Positions 14,266-21,681 are shown, counted from the stretch's first letter. The stretch: 34,619 nucleotides of DNA from a bacterium (GCA_016789445.1 JAEUQT010000002.1:291857-326475), one strand, 5' to 3'. The notes: generated by a model not told the origin, from the sequence alone. Translations and numbers: made by a program.

Positions 14266-14646
14266 ATGAATCGGGGATTCCTGATAATCGCGCTTTTCCT
14301 TGCGATCGGCATCGGCATGTACTACTACCTGCAGCCGCAGGGTGGCGGGATCGCGAGCGGCGATACCGTTGATGTCATCATCCAGAACCGGCACATGGAG
14401 CCGTCGGTAATCCGTACGGAAAAAAGTTCGACCATCACGCTTGTGTTCCGTACCGATGAGGAAGGCACGGTGCTCGTCGAGGATTACAACATCACTGCAG
14501 TGACGGCGCTCGGTCGTTCCATCGATATGACCATACCGGCACGCCGATCGGGGACATTCCCGATCGTGATGTATCCGCTCTCCGCACCGAAGCAGAAGAT
14601 CCAGATAGGGACATTAGAGGTGGCTGAGCCACGCCGAGGCTGGTGA
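14266..14646 (+). CDS. membrane-anchored cupredoxin-like protein
   Basis: A 126-residue protein with an N-terminal membrane anchor (GFLIIALFLAIGIGMYYYL) and an all-beta extracellular domain. The pattern of VDVIIQNRHMEPSVIR, then STITLVFRTDEEGTVLVEDYN, and a closing GTFPIVMYP resembles EfeO/plastocyanin-type cupredoxins. No Cys is present and the usual Cys-His-Met copper site is not evident, so it may bind copper weakly or not at all. The start is fixed by the -10 box seven bases upstream. tspO begins two bases after its stop, so the two form an operon. The fold call is moderate. Confidence 0.65.
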   Translation: MNRGFLIIALFLAIGIGMYYYLQPQGGGIASGDTVDVIIQNRHMEPSVIRTEKSSTITLVFRTDEEGTVLVEDYNITAVTALGRSIDMTIPARRSGTFPIVMYPLSAPKQKIQIGTLEVAEPRRGW

Positions 14647-14647
14647 T

Positions 14648-15118
14648 ATGCGACGCTTGCTCCGCTACGTACTCTTCATCGCACTCGCACAGGCCGCGGG
14701 ACTTATCGGTACCATCTTCACGATGGATGCGATCCCGACCTGGTACGCATCGCTTCAGAAGCCGTCTTTCGCTCCGCCGAACTGGGTGTTCGGTCCGGTG
14801 TGGACGACACTCTACACACTCATCGGTATCGCGGGCGCTCGCGCATGGGAGCTGCGGACGCGCAAGACGAACGCGGACCGCGGTCTCACCTGGTTCTGGA
14901 TCCAGCTCTTCCTGAACGCGATCTGGTCGCCGATCTTCTTCGGTGCGAAGAATCCCGGTCTCGCGCTCATCGTGATCGTCTTCATGTGGCTCACGATCGC
15001 CATGACGATCCGTGAATTCTGGAAGGCAGAGAAGCGAATGGCGCTGCTGCTTATCCCGTACATCGCGTGGGTCTCCTTTGCTACAGCTCTGAATTACGCG
15101 TACTGGACGCTGAACTAG
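14648..15118 (+). CDS. tspO: TspO/MBR family tryptophan-rich sensory protein
   Basis: A 156-residue, five-TM protein of normal family length. TspO binds porphyrins and cholesterol-like ligands and modulates stress responses in other bacteria. Conserved features are present: WYASLQKPSFAPPNWVFGPVW in the first part, FLNAIWSPIFFG in TM3-4, and PYIAWVSFATALNY near the C-terminus, with many Trp residues. It is co-transcribed with the cupredoxin-like gene. A structured repeat region follows the stop. Confidence 0.95.
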   Translation: MRRLLRYVLFIALAQAAGLIGTIFTMDAIPTWYASLQKPSFAPPNWVFGPVWTTLYTLIGIAGARAWELRTRKTNADRGLTWFWIQLFLNAIWSPIFFGAKNPGLALIVIVFMWLTIAMTIREFWKAEKRMALLLIPYIAWVSFATALNYAYWTLN

Positions 15119-15137
15119 GGCGGAGGCGAGTCGGGAC

Positions 15138-15230
15138 GGTGCGTGTGCCTCTCGAGGGGTCTTTCGCAGCGCGTCGGCGCGAGAAGGCGAATTTTTCAGA
15201 GAAAACTTACACGACCCGAGAGAGGTATGC
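15138..15230. repeat. imperfect long hairpin after tspO enclosing repeat copy 2
   Basis: Left arm 15138-15161 and right arm 15208-15230 pair over about 22 positions with several mismatches. The loop carries, on the reverse strand at 15217-15186, GGGTCG.G.AAGTTTTC followed by GAAAAATTCGCC, related to the repeats at 14179 and 26644. The 249-base gap 15119-15367 otherwise holds only the palindrome at 15310-15327. Confidence 0.5.
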
Positions 15231-15309
15231 GCACTGCCTCGCGAGCGAAGCTTTTTCATGAAGGTGCGGGTTGCTCATCTTCGATACCTTCGTATCATCG
15301 GGTTACGGG

Positions 15310-15327
15310 CGTCAGGAATTCCTGACG
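15310..15327. promoter_or_regulatory. perfect 18-base palindrome, candidate operator
   Basis: CGTCAGGAATTCCTGACG is exactly self-complementary. It lies about 40 bases before the glycosidase start and covers TTCCTG (15319-15324), which is 17 bases from TGTATA and could be a -35 box. A dimeric repressor bound here would block that promoter. Confidence 0.5.
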
Positions 15328-15367
15328 ATATCGTCATACCTTGTATAGCAGCTAAGCAGTGAGGAGT

Positions 15368-16678
15368 ATGCAGCAGTCAGTCAAACAGAACATCCATCCT
15401 CACGCGCAGCTGTGGGATGCCGGACTCATCTCTCTCCGTGAACTCGAAGCGGAGCGGGGCATCCTTGCGTCGGGGCGCGATGAAGTCTACGGCTGCATCT
15501 TCGGTAGGGATTCGCTCATCACCAGTCTCACGCTTCTCGATGTCTACGATCGCACGGAAGATACCTACTTCCTCCACCTTGTCCGTAAGGTACTTCTCAA
15601 TCTCGCCGAATTGCAGGGCAGGGAAATAAATATCGAGAGCGGCGAAGAACCGGGGAAGATGATCCATGAGTATCGTCCTGAGCGGCACGAGCATCTCACG
15701 CAGCATGCGGAAAGCCCGTGGTATCTCTATCCGGATTCCGTGATGCGCAACTACGACACCGTCGATGCGACGCCGCTTTTCCTCATGGCGGTGCATCGCT
15801 ACTACCGCGCGACCGGTGATCGCGCCTTCATCGACGAGCTGTTGCCGAACGTGCATGCGGCACTGCGATGGATCGAAACATACGGTGATTCGAATGGGGA
15901 TGGCTTCATCGATTATCGTTTCCATCCGGAGAGGAAATACGGAGGACTGGTCACGCAGAGCTGGATGGATAGTGCGGAGTCGGTTTTCTTCGAAGAGCGC
16001 GATGAGAAGCCGCACTATCCGATCGCGCCGGTGGAAGTGCAGGCGTATACCTATCATGCACTCCGCGCATGGGCTGATTTCTTTGCCGGTGATGACGGCT
16101 TTCTCTCGGAGAAGCTGAGTACACGCGCGGATGATCTGAAGAGGAAATTCGGTGCAGCGTTCGTCGTGGAAGAGAAGCGCGGCCGCGTCTCGCTCGCATT
16201 CGCGCTTGATGGCGAAGGACGGCAGCTCGTCTCGCCGCGTTCAAGCATGGGACATTGCCTGTGGGCATCGTGGCAACCGGAGCAGGGAGCGATGCCGGAT
16301 TCCATTATCGATGCGGGAATCGTCCCTGACATCGCGCGTCGGCTCATCGCGCCGGATCTCTATGTGCCGCGTGCCGGTATCCGTACGCTGAGCGTCCGCT
16401 CGCGCGCGTACGATGCGGATAGCTACCACAACGGCTCCATCTGGCCTCATGATACCGCGATCGTCGCCGACGGACTCGAGAAAGTCGGTTTCCGTGAAGA
16501 GGCCAAGAGGGTACGCGCTTCGCTTATGAACGCGTATCGGCATTTCAATACGCCGCTGGAGCTCTTCGTGTACCGGCAGGGGGAGTATCGCGAGTACTGC
16601 GGACCGTCCGGCCAAGGAGCGTGCCGCAATCAGGCATGGAGCGTCGCTTCGCTCCTTGCGGTCTTGAAGAGTGATTAA
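15368..16678 (+). CDS. amylo-alpha-1,6-glucosidase / GH15-like glycosidase
   Basis: A 436-residue protein with the alpha/alpha-toroid glycosidase pattern. Motifs are G46-R47-D48 (IFGRDSLITSLTLLDVY), DTVDATPLFLMAVHRYY, the repeat-like SNGDGFIDY, SWMDSAE and near 353-364 YHNGSIWPHDTA. The family includes glycogen-debranching C-domains and trehalase-like enzymes that cleave alpha-glucosidic bonds. No signal peptide is seen, so it is cytoplasmic, acting perhaps on stored or imported glucans. The ATG at 15368 is close behind GAGGAG; a GTG at 15359 is also in frame and would have better spacing to nothing obvious. It is monocistronic, and a candidate operator lies upstream. The exact substrate is unknown. 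Confidence 0.85.
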   Translation: MQQSVKQNIHPHAQLWDAGLISLRELEAERGILASGRDEVYGCIFGRDSLITSLTLLDVYDRTEDTYFLHLVRKVLLNLAELQGREINIESGEEPGKMIHEYRPERHEHLTQHAESPWYLYPDSVMRNYDTVDATPLFLMAVHRYYRATGDRAFIDELLPNVHAALRWIETYGDSNGDGFIDYRFHPERKYGGLVTQSWMDSAESVFFEERDEKPHYPIAPVEVQAYTYHALRAWADFFAGDDGFLSEKLSTRADDLKRKFGAAFVVEEKRGRVSLAFALDGEGRQLVSPRSSMGHCLWASWQPEQGAMPDSIIDAGIVPDIARRLIAPDLYVPRAGIRTLSVRSRAYDADSYHNGSIWPHDTAIVADGLEKVGFREEAKRVRASLMNAYRHFNTPLELFVYRQGEYREYCGPSGQGACRNQAWSVASLLAVLKSD

Positions 16679-16726
16679 AGCATCACGGAGTTACGCACAT
16701 CGGGAAGGGTGGACAGGGCGGATTTT

Positions 16727-16734
16727 GCTATACT
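16727..16734 (+). promoter_or_regulatory. extended -10 box of a leaderless gene
   Basis: TATACT at 16729-16734 is preceded by TTTTGC, which supplies the TGn extension, and ends six bases before the ATG at 16741. No SD is present. Confidence 0.65.
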
Positions 16735-16740
16735 GCCGCT

Positions 16741-17229
16741 ATGCAGGCCTTGAAGACCGTCGGACTCCTCGCTCTCGCCGCGGTGCTCGTGGTTGTCGGC
16801 ATGATCGTCTACGGTCTCGCGCCGAAAATGTCGGCATCCATCCCGCAGCCGATCATCACGAATTTCCAGGAATGCGTTGCTGCAGGGAATCCGGTCATGG
16901 AATCCTATCCGGAACAGTGCCGCACGGCAGATGGCCGGCTCTTCGTGAACGATGACGGAGGTGCCGCCGGAGGCACGTTCCCCGCTCAGGGGGAGGGGAT
17001 GGTGTTCAACGGTTGCGCGGTCGCCGGTTGCAGCCAGCAGCTTTGTGTCTCGGCGGATGAGGCGGCCACCATGGTGACGACCTGCGAATATCGTGCCGAG
17101 TATGCCTGTTATCGCGAAGCGTCGTGCGAACCGCAGGCGAACGGAAAGTGCGGCTGGACGGAAACCGCTGAGCTGAAGCAGTGTCTCGCGAATCCTCCGA
17201 TGATCGAAGGCGGCCTTGAAGTGATGTAA
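16741..17229 (+). CDS. membrane-anchored eight-cysteine-cluster protein
   Basis: A 162-residue protein with an N-terminal TM anchor (about residues 5-28). A short motif follows, ECVAAGNPVMESYPEQC, which recurs in secreted proteins of related bacteria. The C-terminal domain (about 87-150) contains exactly eight Cys in the arrangement GCAVAGCSQQLC, TTC, YACYREASC, KCGWT and QCL. It resembles the eight-cysteine-cluster domain found in assorted bacterial lipoproteins and secreted proteins, presumed disulfide-bonded and of unknown function. The start is set by the leaderless -10 box. The DUF1360 gene begins two bases after the stop. Confidence 0.8.
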   Translation: MQALKTVGLLALAAVLVVVGMIVYGLAPKMSASIPQPIITNFQECVAAGNPVMESYPEQCRTADGRLFVNDDGGAAGGTFPAQGEGMVFNGCAVAGCSQQLCVSADEAATMVTTCEYRAEYACYREASCEPQANGKCGWTETAELKQCLANPPMIEGGLEVM

Positions 17230-17231
17230 CC

Positions 17232-17675
17232 ATGACTGAGCGCGATCGCAGCTTCTGGAACTTCACGGCGCTGATCGTCTTTCTATTGCTTCTTGCGCTC
17301 TCCACCTACCTCGTCCGGGTCTCTGGCGGCCTGCGCATGCTCTGGCTCTTCAATGCATTCGATCTTGTGGTCATCTCGCTCGCTACGTTCCGTTTCGCGC
17401 ATCTTCTTACCTACGACAAGATCTTCGGATTCGTCCGCCATTTCTTCCTCGAGGAAAGTAGGGAAGGTGAGGCGAAGCCGACTCGTATCGCGAGCCGCGT
17501 CGTCTACGAGATGCTCGAATGCCTCTGGTGCACCGGCATCTGGTCGGCGCTTATCGTCTTCACGGTGTATCTTCTCGGCGTATGGGGCCAGTTCATCGTC
17601 GTGGTATTTGCGATCGCCGGTGCAGCTGCAATCCTTCAAGTCGCTACCAAGGCGCTGATGAAGGAGCGGATCTGA
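17232..17675 (+). CDS. DUF1360 membrane protein
   Basis: A 147-residue protein with three to four TM helices. The DUF1360 signature is visible: ATFRFAHLLTYDKIFGFVR in the middle and ECLWCTGIWSA in the third segment, with the paired Cys of the CxxC-like site spaced as C-L-W-C. The family is of unknown function; members occur with spore or stress genes in other phyla. It is translated from the same mRNA as the eight-cysteine protein, with a two-base gap. Confidence 0.85.
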   Translation: MTERDRSFWNFTALIVFLLLLALSTYLVRVSGGLRMLWLFNAFDLVVISLATFRFAHLLTYDKIFGFVRHFFLEESREGEAKPTRIASRVVYEMLECLWCTGIWSALIVFTVYLLGVWGQFIVVVFAIAGAAAILQVATKALMKERI

Positions 17676-17714
17676 TCGCGTCGTCTTTCTGTTTTTGTTA
17701 GGATATCTCGCGAA

Positions 17715-17790
17715 GGGCCGTTAGCTCAATTGGTAGAGCGTCCGCATGGCATGCGGAAGGTAACCGGTTCGATCCCGGTACGGTCCACCA
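17715..17790 (+). tRNA. tRNA-Ala (anticodon GGC)
   Basis: Acceptor GGGCCGT/ACGGTCC with one G-U pair, anticodon stem TCCGC/GCGGA and loop ATGGCAT. The T arm is ACCGG-TTCGATC-CCGGT. CCA is encoded. The anticodon GGC reads GCC and GCU. Confidence 0.95.
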
Positions 17791-17876
17791 CAGCGCTTAA
17801 TACTCCCCTCATGTGCTCTCGCTAGGGTAGACATAGGTCGAGATTATGAGGCCGGAAGGATTAACCATACGCGTAT

Positions 17877-18068
17877 ATGGCCGACATGGAACGCGAAGGT
17901 GGAGGACGCGGATTCGCCAGCCTGACACAGGAAGAGCGACGCGAGATCGCTTCGAAGGGCGGCCGCAGCCAAGGGAAGGAAACGAATCCTGGCAACTTCG
18001 CCAACAACCCGTCACGTGCCGCTGAAGCGGGACGCAAGGGTGGACAGGCGAGTCATCGCGATGAATAA
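17877..18068 (+). CDS. KGG-motif stress protein
   Basis: A 63-residue hydrophilic, Gly-rich protein of the KGG family (YciG/GsiB-like general stress proteins). Two repeats are seen: TQEERREIASKGGRSQG and PSRAAEAGRKGGQASH, with NFANNP between. Such proteins are disordered and hydration-related; their molecular role is not settled. A second ATG at 17886 lies six bases after TATATG (17874-17879), so a leaderless start there is possible. A perfect ten-base palindrome ATACGCGTAT overlaps the start region. It is monocistronic. Confidence 0.85.
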   Translation: MADMEREGGGRGFASLTQEERREIASKGGRSQGKETNPGNFANNPSRAAEAGRKGGQASHRDE

Positions 18069-18110
18069 GCCTGAAGGATGAGCCTCCGCGATGGAGGCTC
18101 GTTCTTTGCG

Positions 18111-18119
18111 TGCTAGAAT
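18111..18119 (+). promoter_or_regulatory. extended -10 box of a leaderless gene
   Basis: TGC-TAGAAT ends at 18119, six bases before the ATG at 18126. No SD is present. Confidence 0.65.
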
Positions 18120-18125
18120 CCGTGC

Positions 18126-20186
18126 ATGCAAGGAAGCGTGCGCGGCTACCTCCTTTTTGCTACGACGATTTTTCTCAGCGCGTTCCTCCTCTTTGTCGTG
18201 CAGCCGATCGCGGGGAAATTACTGCTGCCGTGGTTCGGCGGATCTTCCTCGGTGTGGGCAACGAGCATGCTCTTTTTCACCAGCGTGCTTTTCCTCGGCT
18301 ATTGCTACACCTACTTCCTCACACGGCTCCCGCTCGCGAAGCAGGTACGTATCCATCGCATCGCGATCGGCATAGGCGGCGTCGCCGCACTCGTATCGCT
18401 TTTCATATGGCAGGGGCTCTTCCCGTCGCTCGATTGGACGCTCTCGAGCGCACTGCCTCCGGCACTCAAAACGCTCGCCGCGCTGCTGTTCGGAATCGGT
18501 ATCCCGTACTTCCTCCTCGCTACGACGGGGCCGCTTATCCAGTTCTGGTACGGCATCTCGTCGGCAAAGGAACCCTATAAGCTCTATGCGATCTCGAATG
18601 CGGGCTCGCTCCTCGCGCTGGCGAGCTATCCGTTCGTGGTCGAGCCGTTCGCGCTCTTGGCCGAGCAAGAGACGATCTGGTCGCTGCTGTTCGTCGTATT
18701 CGCCGCGCTTCTGCTCGTCATCATGCGCGACATCCGCGGCGTCGTCCCTGAACCAGCGGTGAGCGAAAGTATCGAGCAGCCGCGGATGCTGCTGTGGGTA
18801 CTCTACGCAGCGCTTCCGGCATTCATGCTGGTTGCCACGACGACGGAAATCACGCAGACCATCGCACCGCTACCGCTTTTGTGGATCATCCCGCTGTCGC
18901 TCTACCTGCTTTCTTTCATCTTTGCGTTTGCCGGATATCGCGGGGGTATGTTCGTGCCGATCCTGCTGCTCGCATCTGCGTATGGCGCATGGGAATACGT
19001 CGACACCATCGCGCCGGGGATCGAGTGGCGCATCCTTTTCGATTGCGCCGTCCTCTTCTTCCTCGCATGGCATGCACATGCACATGTCTATCGTCTGCGA
19101 CCAAGTGTGGCGCAATCGCCGAAGTTCTACATGCTGGTCTCGTTCGGCGGCATGCTCGGGACGCTCCTCGCGAGCGTCGTGCCGCCGCTGGTGTTTCCGG
19201 ATTACTACGAATTCGCGATCGGTCTCGCGCTCTCGGCCGCCGTCGCATTCCATATTTCTCCGGCGCCGTGGCTGTTTCGATCCAGCGATGTGCGGCTCTA
19301 TGCGATCCGTGTCGCGCTCACGAGCCTCGTGGTGACGCTCATCGCCTATGCACTTTATGCGAACATCACCGAACGACGCGATGCAGGCTACACGCATATC
19401 TCACGCAACTTCTACGGCACGGTGAAGGTGTACGTGGATCAGGGATACCGTTCGCTCATGCACGGCATGACGCTGCACGGCGTGCAGGTGACCGATCCGG
19501 AACTCGAATTCATCCCGTTCGCGTACTACTCGCCGGAGAGCGGCGCCGGCAGGGCGATCATGTATTCGCGTCTGCGTAATCCTGATGATTCGCTCTCCAT
19601 CGGCATCCTCGGCCTCGGTGCGGGTATGACCGCCGCGTACTGCACCCCGAAGGACCGCTTCGTGTACTACGAGATCGATCCGCGCGTGGAAGGAATCGCA
19701 CGTGAATATTTCACGTATCTCTCGCGTTGTCCGCAGGTGGAGATCCGCTTGGGTGACGGCCGCATCCGCATGGATCAGGAATATCGCGAAGGAACGAAAG
19801 GGAACTATGACGTCGTCCTTGCCGATGCGTTCGCCGACGATACGATTCCGGTGCACCTCATCACGAAGGAGGCGATCCAGCGATATGTCTCCCACTTGAA
19901 AGACGAGCAGGGGATCGTGGGTATGCATATCTCGAATCGCTATCTCGATATGCTGCCGGTCTTGATGGCGATCGCGCAGGAAGAAGGGCTTTCGCTCCTC
20001 GATGTATACACGAACAGCGAAGTGAGCGGACAGATGACGAATTCGCACTGGGTGCTGCTCTCGCCATCTCCTGAAACGTTCACGGCAGAGATCTTCAAAG
20101 ACGCCGCGACGCCGCTGCCGGAGAAACGGGTGCGTGCGTGGACGGATAGCTACAGCAACCTGCTCTCGGTCTTGGATATCCGGTAG
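18126..20186 (+). CDS. fused multi-TM / spermidine synthase-like protein
   Basis: A 686-residue two-part protein. Residues 1-420 hold about eleven TM helices, beginning FLSAFLLFVVQPIAGKLLLPWFGG, the typical start of the fused MFS/spermidine synthase family. Residues 430-686 form a methyltransferase-fold domain with the glycine loop G496-L-G-A-G500, the acidic ribose ligand in YYEIDPRVEGIA, and the putative catalytic stretch ADAFADDTIPVHL. Soluble spermidine synthases transfer aminopropyl from decarboxylated SAM to putrescine; whether the fused form does this is not known. Together with the SpeA-like gene it hints at polyamine chemistry. The start is set by the -10 box. Confidence 0.9.
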   Translation: MQGSVRGYLLFATTIFLSAFLLFVVQPIAGKLLLPWFGGSSSVWATSMLFFTSVLFLGYCYTYFLTRLPLAKQVRIHRIAIGIGGVAALVSLFIWQGLFPSLDWTLSSALPPALKTLAALLFGIGIPYFLLATTGPLIQFWYGISSAKEPYKLYAISNAGSLLALASYPFVVEPFALLAEQETIWSLLFVVFAALLLVIMRDIRGVVPEPAVSESIEQPRMLLWVLYAALPAFMLVATTTEITQTIAPLPLLWIIPLSLYLLSFIFAFAGYRGGMFVPILLLASAYGAWEYVDTIAPGIEWRILFDCAVLFFLAWHAHAHVYRLRPSVAQSPKFYMLVSFGGMLGTLLASVVPPLVFPDYYEFAIGLALSAAVAFHISPAPWLFRSSDVRLYAIRVALTSLVVTLIAYALYANITERRDAGYTHISRNFYGTVKVYVDQGYRSLMHGMTLHGVQVTDPELEFIPFAYYSPESGAGRAIMYSRLRNPDDSLSIGILGLGAGMTAAYCTPKDRFVYYEIDPRVEGIAREYFTYLSRCPQVEIRLGDGRIRMDQEYREGTKGNYDVVLADAFADDTIPVHLITKEAIQRYVSHLKDEQGIVGMHISNRYLDMLPVLMAIAQEEGLSLLDVYTNSEVSGQMTNSHWVLLSPSPETFTAEIFKDAATPLPEKRVRAWTDSYSNLLSVLDIR

Positions 20187-20189
20187 GTG

Positions 20190-20217
20190 TTTACGGGAAA
20201 ACGTCCTGTGGTAGAGT
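20190..20217 (+). promoter_or_regulatory. promoter of the 75-aa gene
   Basis: TTTACG at 20190-20195, a 16-base spacer and TAGAGT at 20212-20217. An AAAGGAGAT site follows before the ATG at 20251. Confidence 0.55.
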
Positions 20218-20250
20218 CCAAACAGCGGGTAGTCACAAAGGAGATAGGAA

Positions 20251-20478
20251 ATGACCACTAAGAAGCGGACCGGTGTCCGAGCGCGAGCGCGCGAGTTTGC
20301 GGAATACATCCTTGAGATATCAGCCTCTCCAAAGGATTGGAAGAAGTTCTGCGACGAGGCCGAGAAAAGCCTCAAGAAGGAGGCGCGCGGTCTCGAGAAG
20401 AAGACCCATCTGCGTCAGGCGCGACGACTCCGCGCCATGGCAGGGTCGTTCGAATCCCTTTCATTCTGCGGGTATTGA
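20251..20478 (+). CDS. small basic helical protein, 75 aa
   Basis: A soluble, strongly basic protein (many Lys and Arg) predicted to be helical, with no signal peptide. Two Cys (KKFCDEA and FCGY) are far apart. AAGGAG lies close upstream and a GC-rich hairpin follows. I recognise no family; a nucleic-acid-binding role would fit its charge, but this is only a guess from composition. It opens the array of small genes. Confidence 0.7.
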   Translation: MTTKKRTGVRARAREFAEYILEISASPKDWKKFCDEAEKSLKKEARGLEKKTHLRQARRLRAMAGSFESLSFCGY

Positions 20479-20483
20479 GAGAT

Positions 20484-20515
20484 CGGGGCGGCGCATCGGC
20501 GTCGCCCTCTCTGCT
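20484..20515 (+). terminator. GC hairpin after the 75-aa gene
   Basis: GGGCGGCGC and GCGTCGCCC pair with one mismatch around an ATCG loop, followed by a short T/C run. It is weaker than the other terminators here. Confidence 0.5.
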
Positions 20516-20570
20516 TGACGGTCTCCATCAAATAGGGCAAAACTACTGCGGTTTGAAAGGGAGGATCCCC

Positions 20571-20921
20571 ATGAGGGACATCGTATACATCCTGGCCGGC
20601 ATGGCGTTCCTAGCCCTGCTCGGCATGGGTGCCGCTAAAGCCGATTTGAAGCACGATCTGCAGGCGCGTATCGTCATGCTGAAGGATCGCGTGATCTTCC
20701 AGCAGATGCAGCGTTGCCCATCGCAGCCGAAGGCGGGCGAATGCTCGCATGACGCGACGGTGATCATCCAGGCGCTCGATACCGTGCAGGCCGAAAACGA
20801 AGAGATGGGTTTCGGGCCGTATGGTTCGGAAGATCCCGGCGTCCGCGCGTATCTCGATCATCAGTTCGGTCTGCAGATGCAGGCATTCGAGGAGTTCAGG
20901 AGGAAATATCCTTCGCAATAA
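20571..20921 (+). CDS. small secreted protein, 116 aa
   Basis: A signal peptide or N-terminal anchor (YILAGMAFLALLGMGAAKA) is followed by a helical domain with two Cys (RCPSQPKAGEC) spaced nine residues apart. GGGAGG lies six to seven bases before the ATG. TTGACG at 20515-20520 is a candidate -35. It shares the layout of the genes at 21803, 22286, 22821 and 23579: a secretion signal, a helical mature part and one or two Cys pairs. A bidirectional terminator follows. No known family; the function is unknown. Confidence 0.75.
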   Translation: MRDIVYILAGMAFLALLGMGAAKADLKHDLQARIVMLKDRVIFQQMQRCPSQPKAGECSHDATVIIQALDTVQAENEEMGFGPYGSEDPGVRAYLDHQFGLQMQAFEEFRRKYPSQ

Positions 20922-20924
20922 CTA

Positions 20925-20955
20925 GCGCCCCGGAACGGAAGTTCCGGGGCGTCTT
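20925..20955. terminator. bidirectional terminator between convergent genes
   Basis: GCGCCCCGGAAC and GTTCCGGGGCGT flank a GGAA loop. It ends the forward 116-aa gene and lies directly at the end of the reverse 38-aa gene. Confidence 0.8.
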
Positions 20956-21072
20956 TCAGTGCATCTCTTCGAGGTGATGCTGCGGCGCATCGATGAGCGC
21001 GATCACCATCACGCCCGCGAAAAGAGCCCCTGCAATGATGAGTGCGAAAACAATACGTACATTTCGATCCAT
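20956..21072 (-). CDS. 38-aa single-TM small protein
   Basis: The protein begins MDRNVRIVFALIIAGALFAG, continues hydrophobic to about residue 27, and ends with the polar tail DAPQHHLEEMH. The signals are complete: promoter TTGACA-17-TACCGT at 21122-21094, a strong AAAGGAG seven bases before the ATG, and a hairpin right after the stop. It is a short one-TM peptide with a His/Glu-rich C-terminus; a metal-binding or regulatory role is possible but unproven. Standard gene callers may miss it because of its size. Confidence 0.7.
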   Translation of the reverse strand: MDRNVRIVFALIIAGALFAGVMVIALIDAPQHHLEEMH

Positions 21073-21093
21073 GCATTACTCCTTTCTTCCCTG

Positions 21094-21122
21094 ACGGTAT
21101 TCGTTCACTGGGGATGTGTCAA
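21094..21122 (-). promoter_or_regulatory. promoter of the 38-aa gene
   Basis: On the reverse strand a perfect TTGACA (21122-21117), a 17-base spacer and TACCGT (21099-21094). Confidence 0.75.
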
Positions 21123-21188
21123 CTTCACAGATGAAGCGCGCATGCTATCCTAGCGACTTCGCCTATGGGCGGAATACAGGAGGAACGA

Positions 21189-21422
21189 ATGAGGACGATC
21201 TTTCTCGGTGTCGGCATGTTCGGCGTCGCGGCATTCGCTATCGCTTTCTCTCCGAAGATGCATCTGAGCATGGGGGATCCCGTGCTCACGGCAAACGGAC
21301 TACGCGTCCCGCAACCACGTGAGAAGCGTGGTCCGCGGATGCCGACGCGATGCCCGAAGTCGGAACGGATGGCGCGGCAGCGGCAGACCGATCGGCGCGA
21401 TGCGGTGCTTCGGTACTCTTGA
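21189..21422 (+). CDS. small membrane-anchored basic protein, 77 aa
   Basis: An N-terminal hydrophobic segment (IFLGVGMFGVAAFAIAFS) is followed by a very basic, Arg- and Pro-rich tail with one Cys. The tail has no predicted fold. AGGAGG sits five bases before the ATG, and TATCCT at about 21146 may be the -10 box. A perfect terminator follows. It could be secreted or anchored facing out. No family is recognised. Confidence 0.65.
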   Translation: MRTIFLGVGMFGVAAFAIAFSPKMHLSMGDPVLTANGLRVPQPREKRGPRMPTRCPKSERMARQRQTDRRDAVLRYS

Positions 21423-21427
21423 TAGAC

Positions 21428-21456
21428 GGCGGCATGCTTTCGCATGCCGCCTTTTC
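21428..21456 (+). terminator. terminator after the 77-aa gene
   Basis: GGCGGCATGC and GCATGCCGCC close a TTTC loop and are followed by TTTT. Confidence 0.9.
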
Positions 21457-21463
21457 ATATGCA

Positions 21464-21490
21464 AAATCTCCCGCACGTGGTGCGGGAGAT
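21464..21490 (-). terminator. terminator of the 47-aa reverse gene
   Basis: ATCTCCCGCAC and GTGCGGGAGAT form an 11-pair stem; AAAA on the forward 5' side becomes the U run on the reverse transcript. Confidence 0.75.
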
Positions 21491-21506
21491 CTGGAGGGAA
21501 CTCGCG

Positions 21507-21650
21507 TCAGCCGCGAGAGCCGATAGTCGGACTGTCGCCGCAGTCATCATCATCGAAGACGTCCTGACCGATCCTGTCTCGCTCGGATTGAGCGGTTTTC
21601 GGTAGGGGACTGTAGCCGTTGTCCGTCTCGGTAAGCTGAGTCTTTGGCAT
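21507..21650 (-). CDS. 47-aa acidic soluble small protein
   Basis: It begins MPKTQLTETDNGYSPLPK and has an acidic patch DVFDDDDCGD near the C-terminus with its only Cys. It has no signal peptide and is probably disordered. Support comes from the signals: promoter CTGACA-17-TATAGT at 21710-21682, GGAGG six bases before the ATG, and a strong terminator after the stop. No family is recognised. Confidence 0.65.
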   Translation of the reverse strand: MPKTQLTETDNGYSPLPKTAQSERDRIGQDVFDDDDCGDSPTIGSRG

Positions 21651-21681
21651 CGTTTCCTCCGTTTGTTATATGCCAGAAATC

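Noticed and set aside
14830-15015. Additional short frames in the tspO region
   Set aside because: Overlap the well-supported TspO gene in other frames and lack signals.
18794-19579. A 261-codon alternative forward frame inside the fused membrane/spermidine-synthase gene
   Set aside because: Strong codon bias and TM pattern of the main frame; the alternative has a composition typical of a shifted GC-rich frame.
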